From the NCBI GenBank assembly GCA_963732925.1, contig CAVTBJ010000012.1, positions 310,001 through 374,000 on the forward strand: DNA of 64,000 nt, written 5' to 3'. This DNA is from DASZRZ01 sp963732925 (GTDB lineage: Bacteria; Acidobacteriota; Terriglobia; Terriglobales; Acidobacteriaceae). The notes beneath the pieces are model-generated. The model was given only the letters and a program-made list of their open reading frames with translations, was not told where the DNA came from and ran no database searches. This document shows, piece by piece, positions 58,038 to 64,000 of this stretch; the first letter of the stretch is position 1, and each line of letters opens with the position of its first letter. Made by a program: the position numbers and the translations under genes.

Positions 58038-58119
58038 CCAGGTCGCAGGCAGGCTGCAGAGAATTTAGCCAGAAATGTTGGCTGGCTAGGAGCTAACCGC
58101 TAGGGGCTAGGAGCTATTC

Positions 58120-59307
<1,188 letters not shown>

Positions 59308-59432
59308 TTGCCGAACTGCGGAATTGAATTCGGGGAATTGGTGAAGAGGGCGATTCCCCGATTCGACGGTTGCAAAAACTCTTGAACGGCGGCTTAGAAC
59401 CGCAAGATCTTTGAGAATCTGAGAATAACGAC

Positions 59433-59753
59433 ATGGTAGGCAAAGAGCGAATTCGGATCCGGCTGAAGGCGTACGACTACCGCATCCTGGATCAGTCCAC
59501 GGGCGAGATTGTGGAGACCGCCAAGCGCACGGGCGCAACTGTTGCCGGTCCCATTCCCCTGCCCACGGTGAAGAACAAGTACTGCGTGCTGCGCTCGCCC
59601 CACGTGGACAAGAAGTCGCGGGAGGCGTTCGAGATCCGCACCCACAAGCGTCTGCTGGACATCCTGGAGCCCACGCAGCAGACGGTGGATGCGCTGATGA
59701 AGCTGGATCTGCCGGCGGGGGTAGACGTGGAGATCAAGGCATTCGGGAAGTAG
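59433..59753 (+). CDS. rpsJ: 30S ribosomal protein S10
   Basis: 106 residues (MVGKERIRIRLKAYDYRILD), normal length. Contains VAGPIPLPTVKNKYCVLRSP and HVDKKSREAFEIRTHKRLLD, both canonical. S10 forms part of the head of the 30S subunit and also binds NusB in antitermination. First gene of the S10 block. Confidence 0.97.
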   Translation: MVGKERIRIRLKAYDYRILDQSTGEIVETAKRTGATVAGPIPLPTVKNKYCVLRSPHVDKKSREAFEIRTHKRLLDILEPTQQTVDALMKLDLPAGVDVEIKAFGK

Positions 59754-59799
59754 GTTTGTAGGCTATCGGCGTTGGGCGGGTTGTTGAAAAACCACGATT

Positions 59800-59870
59800 G
59801 AAGTACCTCAGCGGGTAAAGCCGCCATGAAGAATCGGGCGCTTAACGCAGGCCTGAAGGCCTGCACCACC
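59800..59870. repeat. REP pair B-A within the S10 operon
   Basis: GAAGTACCTCAGCGGGTAAA plus GCCGCC (type B, 59800-59825) and ACGCAGGCCTGAAGGCCTGC plus ACCACC (type A, 59845-59870), in the 248-base gap between rpsJ and rplC. Same order and spacing as in the isc operon. Confidence 0.88.
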
Positions 59871-60001
59871 GATTCTTGAGGGTTTTCAGCATGTTGCCTG
59901 AAGCCTGGAGCCTGGAACAAAGCTTCTGAGACGCACGGCGTCCCCGGCGCGAAGCAGGCGACGGAAGGCAACAATGAAGAAGCAGAGTTGAGGAAACGAC
60001 G

Positions 60002-60737
60002 ATGGCAGTTAACGGAATTCTGGGAAAAAAGATTGGCATGACGCAGCTGTTCGACTCCAAGGGCGAGGTCCGCCCGGCGACGGTGCTGCAGGCCGGCCCC
60101 TGCATTGTGACGCAGCGCAAGACGGCGGCGCGCGATGGCTACGAGGCGGCGCAGATCGGGCTGGTGGAGTTCATTAAGGAATCGCGGCTGACGCAGCCCG
60201 AGCGCGGGCACCTGGCGAAGAACAATCTTCCTCCGGTGCGGCTGGTGCGCGAAGTGGACATCGTGACGGATTCCGCGGGCACGGCTGCTGACGGAGACCA
60301 GACCAAGGTTGGAGACCGGGTGCTGGTGGACTTGTTTGACGGCGAGAAGTTCGTGGATATCGGGGGGACCAGCAAGGGCCGTGGCTTTGCCGGTGTGGTG
60401 AAGCGGCACAAGTTCGCGGGCGGCCCCAAGTCGCACGGGTCGATGTTCCAGATTACGGGGTCGATCGGCTCATCGGCATTTCCTTCGCGCGTGTTCAAGG
60501 GCATGCGCATGTCGGGACACATGGGCCACGCGTGGGTCACGGTGCGGAACCTGCGAGTGCTGGGCATTGATAAAGAAGAGAACCTGCTGGTGGTGGAAGG
60601 CGCAGTGCCGGGTCCCGAACGGCAGCTATGTGCTGATTAACCGGGCGAAGAAGCCGCCCCGGGAGCGCCGCGGCTTCAGCGAGGCGTCCGGTCCGGTGAA
60701 CCCGCTGAAGGCCTCCAAGCGCGGCGGCAAGAAATAA
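60002..60737 (+). CDS. rplC: 50S ribosomal protein L3, one frame break
   Basis: MAVNGILGKKIGMTQLFDSK to EGAVPGP reads in one frame, then an extra G near 60617 shifts it. Removing it gives NGSYVLINRAKKPPRERRGF and a tail NPLKASKRGGKK ending TAA 60735-60737, as expected for L3. Core blocks HKFAGGPKSHGSMFQITGSI and MSGHMGHAWVTVRN are intact. Corrected length is about 244 residues. L3 is essential, so the break is almost surely an error in the sequence. Confidence 0.93.
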
Positions 60738-60754
60738 GCTGAAGAGCTGATTAA

Positions 60755-61431
60755 ATGGCGAGCACATTGATGTGCTCGATTTGAGCGGAAAGAAGACCGG
60801 AACGCTGGAACTCGCCGATGAGGTCTTCGGCGCGGTGAACGAGGATCTGTTGTGGGAGGCGGTGAAGCATTACCGCGCCGGGCGGCGGGCAGGTACGCAC
60901 GCCACCAAGAACCGCAAACTGGTTTCCGGCTCCGGCAAGAAGCTGTGGCGGCAGAAGGGGACGGGGCGCGCCCGCGTGGGATCGGTGCGCTCGCCGCTGT
61001 GGCGGCATGGCGGCACGGTGCATGGTCCGCAGCCGCGTTCTTATGACTACAGCTTCCCGCGCAAAAAGCTTCTGGGAGCACTGCGTTCGGCGCTGGCCGC
61101 CAAGTTTGCCGACGGCAAGCTGGTCGTGGTGGAGAATTTCGAAGTCGCCGAGGCCAAGACCAAGGCCTTTCGCGAGGCGCTGGACAACTTGAAAGTAGAC
61201 AGCACGGCGCTGCTGGTGGATGGCGCCGGGTCCGGCAACCAGAATCTCCAGCTCAGCTCGCGCAATCTGGACGGGGTGGAGCTGGTGGCGGGCAACGAGG
61301 TGCATCCCTACCATCTGCTGCGTTACGACCGGGTGGTGTTTGCCCGCGAGGCGTTGGAGAAGCTGCAGGACGGGCTGAAGAAGTCGGTCTCGCGGCGCGC
61401 TGCCCGGCCGGCGGCTGAGGAGGTTGCGTAA
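60755..61431 (+). CDS. rplD: 50S ribosomal protein L4, N-terminal frame break
   Basis: The ATG at 60755 (MAST) is one base out of frame with VLDLSGKKTGTLELADEVFG, which begins at GTG 60772. One missing base near 60767 would restore MASTIDVLDLSG, a typical L4 start; otherwise translation would have to start at GTG 60772. The rest is intact: KHYRAGRRAGTHATKNRKLV, SGSGKKLWRQKGTGRARVGS and the extended loop. Stop overlaps the rplW start as TAATG. Confidence 0.92.
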
Positions 61432-61724
61432 TGAAATCTGCCTATCAGATCATTCGCCGCCCGGTGATTACCGAAAAGGGCCTGGGCGTGAAGGAAAACG
61501 AAGGCACGCTGGTTTTTCAGGTGGCGGTGGCGGCCACCAAGACGGAGATCAAGCAGGCGGTGCAGACCGTGTTCAAGGTGAAGGTGGAATCGGTACGGAC
61601 CGCGACCTTTACCGGCAAGGAGCGCCGGCGGGGCAAGTTTACCGGCTACCGCGCCGACTGGAAGAAGGCCTACGTCCGCCTGAAGGCGGGCGAAAAGATG
61701 CCGGAGTACGCGCAGAATCTGTAA
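61431..61724 (+). CDS. rplW: 50S ribosomal protein L23
   Basis: 97 residues (MKSAYQIIRRPVITEKG), normal length, overlapping rplD by one base. It has the conserved VFKVKVESVRTATFTGKERR loop and KKAYVRLKAGEKMPEY. L23 sits at the exit tunnel and docks trigger factor and SRP. Confidence 0.96.
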   Translation: MKSAYQIIRRPVITEKGLGVKENEGTLVFQVAVAATKTEIKQAVQTVFKVKVESVRTATFTGKERRRGKFTGYRADWKKAYVRLKAGEKMPEYAQNL

Positions 61725-61878
61725 AGCCGGCTCCAGTCACCAGGCAGCAGGCTCCACGCGGATTGCGCTGGGGTGAGATGCGCGGTGAAAGAGCTGGAGC
61801 GGAAATGGAGCGACGGGATTGAGAGCCGGAGTGGAATTTGCTGGCCTGAGCCTGGCGCTTGAAGTCTGAGAGCTGATT

Positions 61879-62709
61879 ATGGCAATTAAGACCTACAGAC
61901 CGTATACGCCGACCCGGCGGTTTCAGACCGCGGTGGTGCGCGACGAGCTGACGACGGACCGTCCGCACAAGCCGCTGACCGAGCCCAAGAGCCGCACTGG
62001 CGGCCGGCGGAACTCGGGGGACACCACGATCTGGTTCCGCGGCGGCGGACACAAGAAGAAGTACCGGGTGATCGACTTCAAGCGCAACAAACCCGGGATT
62101 CCCGCCAAGGTGATTTCGCTGGAGTATGACCCCAACCGCTCGGCGCATATTGCGCTGTTGAGCTACGCGGACGGGGAAAAGCGCTACATCCTGCAGCCCC
62201 AGGGACTGAAGGTAGGGCAAACGATCGTCAGCGGGCCGGATTCGGACATCCTGGTGGGCAATGCCCTGCCGCTGCGTGCGATTCCTCCCGGCACGGTGGT
62301 ACATGCCATCGAGCTGAAGCCGGGCAAGGGGGCGCAGATGGCGCGCTCGGCGGGAGCGCAGGCGCAACTGGTGGCGAAGGAAGAGGATTACGCGCTGATT
62401 AAGCTGCCCTCGGGGGAAACCCGGCGGGTGCTGGTGGACTGCATGGCCACGGTGGGCCAGGTAGGGAACCTGGATCACGAGAACGTTTCCCTGGGCAAGG
62501 CGGGACGTTCGCGCTGGCTGGGGCGGCGTCCGCATAACCGCGGGGTGGTGATGAACCCGGTCGACCATCCGCATGGCGGCGGCGAGGGCAAGACCTCCGG
62601 CGGGCGGCATCCGGTGACGCCCTGGGGCAAGCCCACGCGCGGCTACAAGACGCGCAACAACAAGCGGACCGACAAGTTCATTGTCAGCCGGGGTAAAGGG
62701 AAGAGATAG
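61879..62709 (+). CDS. rplB: 50S ribosomal protein L2
   Basis: 276 residues (MAIKTYRPYTPTRRFQTAVV), normal length. SH3-like and OB parts are intact; the C-terminal NPVDHPHGGGEGKTSGGRHP holds the histidine needed for peptidyl transfer. The 154-base gap before it contains no gene. Confidence 0.97.
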   Translation: MAIKTYRPYTPTRRFQTAVVRDELTTDRPHKPLTEPKSRTGGRRNSGDTTIWFRGGGHKKKYRVIDFKRNKPGIPAKVISLEYDPNRSAHIALLSYADGEKRYILQPQGLKVGQTIVSGPDSDILVGNALPLRAIPPGTVVHAIELKPGKGAQMARSAGAQAQLVAKEEDYALIKLPSGETRRVLVDCMATVGQVGNLDHENVSLGKAGRSRWLGRRPHNRGVVMNPVDHPHGGGEGKTSGGRHPVTPWGKPTRGYKTRNNKRTDKFIVSRGKGKR

Positions 62710-62741
62710 AGATCAGGGCAGAGTGCCCGGAGCTTTGAATT

Positions 62742-63032
62742 ATGAGATCAGCCAAGAAAGGGCCGTTCATCGACGGCTATTTGAGCGCGCGGATCGAGGA
62801 CATGAACCGGCGCAACGAGAAGAAGGTGCTGCGCACCTGGTCGCGGCGCTCGACGGTGATTCCGGAGATGGTGGGGCACACCATTGCGGTGCACAACGGC
62901 AGGAAGTTCATTCCGGTATACATCACTGAGAACATGGTGGGACACAAGCTGGGCGAATTCAGCTTTACCCGCGCGTTCAAGGGACACTCGGTGAAGGCGG
63001 CGACGGAAAGCGCGGCCCGGCCGGCGCGATAG
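62742..63032 (+). CDS. rpsS: 30S ribosomal protein S19
   Basis: 96 residues (MRSAKKGPFIDGYLSARIED), normal length. The motif TWSRRSTVIPEMVGHTIAVH and FIPVYITENMVGHKLGEFS are canonical. Binds 16S rRNA in the head with S13. Confidence 0.97.
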   Translation: MRSAKKGPFIDGYLSARIEDMNRRNEKKVLRTWSRRSTVIPEMVGHTIAVHNGRKFIPVYITENMVGHKLGEFSFTRAFKGHSVKAATESAARPAR

Positions 63033-63055
63033 CCGGTGGCGACTGAGAGCAGACT

Positions 63056-63551
63056 ATGGAATACAGAGCTGAAGCGCGGTACATGCGGGTTTCGCCGCAG
63101 AAGGCGCGCCTGGTGCTGGACCTGATCAAGGGCCAGCGGGTGGAAGACGCGCTGAACACGTTGCTGTTCACCAAGAAGGGCATCGCTCCCCTGGTGCACA
63201 AGCTGCTGCGGTCGGCGGTGGAAAACGCCAGCTACCTGAGCACGGAAAAAGGCGTGGACGTGGATGTCGACAGCCTGTACGTGAAGCGGGCGGTGGCCAA
63301 CGAGGGGCCCCGCTTGAAGCGGATTCGTCCCGCGCCCATGGGGCGGGCCTTCCGCTACCAGCGGCGCATGGCCCACCTGGAGATTGCCCTGGCCGAGCGC
63401 AACGGCGGCCGGGAACAGATGGCGACCACGGTGACGGACGAGGCTCCGGCGCGCAAGCCCTCGCGCAAGGCGCCGGCCAAGAAGGCGGCCGCCAAGAAGA
63501 CCACGGCGAAGAAGAAGACGGCTGCCAGGAAAGACAGCCGCCAAGAAGTAG
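63056..63551 (+). CDS. rplV: 50S ribosomal protein L22, frame break near the C-terminus
   Basis: Starts ATG 63056 (MEYRAEARYMRVSPQKARLV). The folded part is complete (KKGIAPLVHKLLRSAVENAS, GPRLKRIRPAPMGRAFRYQR), followed by a lysine/alanine-rich tail. As given, the frame has no stop and runs on into rpsC. Removing one G near 63533 gives TAAKK and TAG 63549-63551, followed by an rpsC ribosome site. So the apparent L22-S3 fusion is an artefact of one inserted base. Corrected length about 164 residues. Confidence 0.9.
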
Positions 63552-63562
63552 GAGAAGGAATT

Positions 63563-64000
63563 ATGGGACAGAAAGTCCATCCGTATGGATTCCGGCTCGG
63601 TTACACCAAGCCGTGGAAGTCGCGCTGGTTTGTGACCCGCGACTACGACAAGCTCCTGCTGGAAGATGTCCGCCTGAAGAACGAGCTGAAGGACAAGCTG
63701 AAGAGCGCGGGCGTGAGCTCGATCGACATCGAGCGTCCCGGTAACAAGCTGCGGATTATTATCCGCACGGCGCGCCCGGGAATCATTATCGGGCGCAAGG
63801 GCGCGGAGATTGACCGCCTGAAGCAGGAGCTGCAGAAGCGCACCAAGCGCGACGTGTATGTCGATATCCAGGAAGTGCACAAGCCCGAGCTGGACGCGCA
63901 ACTGGTGTCGGAATCGATTGCCCTGCAACTGGAAAAGCGCGTGGGCTTCCGGCGGGCCATGCGCAAGGCGGTGGACTCGGCGCTGCGTTTCGGCTGCAAA
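63563..64000 (+). CDS. rpsC: 30S ribosomal protein S3, partial at the window edge
   Basis: Starts ATG 63563 (MGQKVHPYGFRLGYTKPWKS) after GGAGAAGG, 5 bases away. KH domain residues GIIIGRKGAEIDRLKQEL are present. The window ends after the N-terminal 146 codons (MRKAVDSALRFGCK). S3 forms part of the mRNA entry site with helicase activity. Confidence 0.96.
   Translation, partial: MGQKVHPYGFRLGYTKPWKSRWFVTRDYDKLLLEDVRLKNELKDKLKSAGVSSIDIERPGNKLRIIIRTARPGIIIGRKGAEIDRLKQELQKRTKRDVYVDIQEVHKPELDAQLVSESIALQLEKRVGFRRAMRKAVDSALRFGCK

Noticed and set aside
63056..64000. Natural L22-S3 fusion protein
   Set aside because: A one-base change gives an L22 stop and a ribosome site directly before an S3 ATG; other ribosomal genes here show similar errors.

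Overview
The window looks like chromosomal DNA from a GC-rich, diderm, menaquinone-using bacterium, most likely an Acidobacteriota (Terriglobia-like). Supporting signs are the futalosine genes mqnA and mqnC, a B12-dependent ribonucleotide reductase, a full isc operon, an Mla-type ABC pair, a TolC-like exporter, a sigma-54 two-component system, and many dispersed REP palindromes with a RAYT transposase. This assignment is inference; no rRNA or tRNA gene is present to confirm it.

Layout. 0-5.2 kb: a hypothetical gene, then a sigma-54-type promoter driving a PDZ/GAF/PAS histidine kinase and its NtrC-like partner. 5.2-11 kb, minus strand: mlaF-mlaE, topA, dprA. 11-13.9 kb: mqnA, a DedA-type gene and mqnC, the first two broken by several frameshifts. 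14-24.9 kb: CNNM/CBS protein, two oligopeptide-type permeases, a GY-repeat secreted protein, alcohol dehydrogenase, LOR/SDH-type enzyme, M20 peptidase, small zinc-type proteins, truA. 25-31.3 kb: TolC-like protein, WaaE-like glycosyltransferase, SpoIIE-type phosphatase, TauE exporter, small membrane proteins. 31.4-35.6 kb is an accessory, visibly less GC-rich segment: a truncated gene, a REP array with its RAYT, a 98-bp tandem duplication, and an OLD-type nuclease preceded by an unlisted 49-codon zinc-ribbon ORF. 35.7-42 kb: nrdJ, a BON protein, a transglutaminase-like protein. 42-49.1 kb: iscR-iscS-iscU-iscA-hscB-hscA-fdx-iscX, interspersed with REPs. 49.1-54.1 kb: hemW, a ketoacyl synthase, an Ig-like lipoprotein. 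54.5-64 kb: the str-S10 ribosomal cluster rpsL-rpsG-fusA-tuf-rpsJ-rplC-rplD-rplW-rplB-rpsS-rplV-rpsC, running off the window.

Quality warning. At least ten genes, including essential ones (topA, rplC, rplD, rplV, nrdJ), carry single-base frame breaks. That pattern fits consensus indel errors better than real gene decay, so frame-disrupted genes here should be read as probably intact in the organism.

Most notable: a near-perfect -24/-12 element in front of the kinase/NtrC operon; the REP/RAYT system, in which a REP palindrome supplies the transposase stop codon and REPs sit inside the isc and S10 operons; a probable REP-like insertion inside nrdJ; the OLD nuclease plus mini zinc-ribbon pair; and an Mla ATPase lacking the usual Walker B glutamate.
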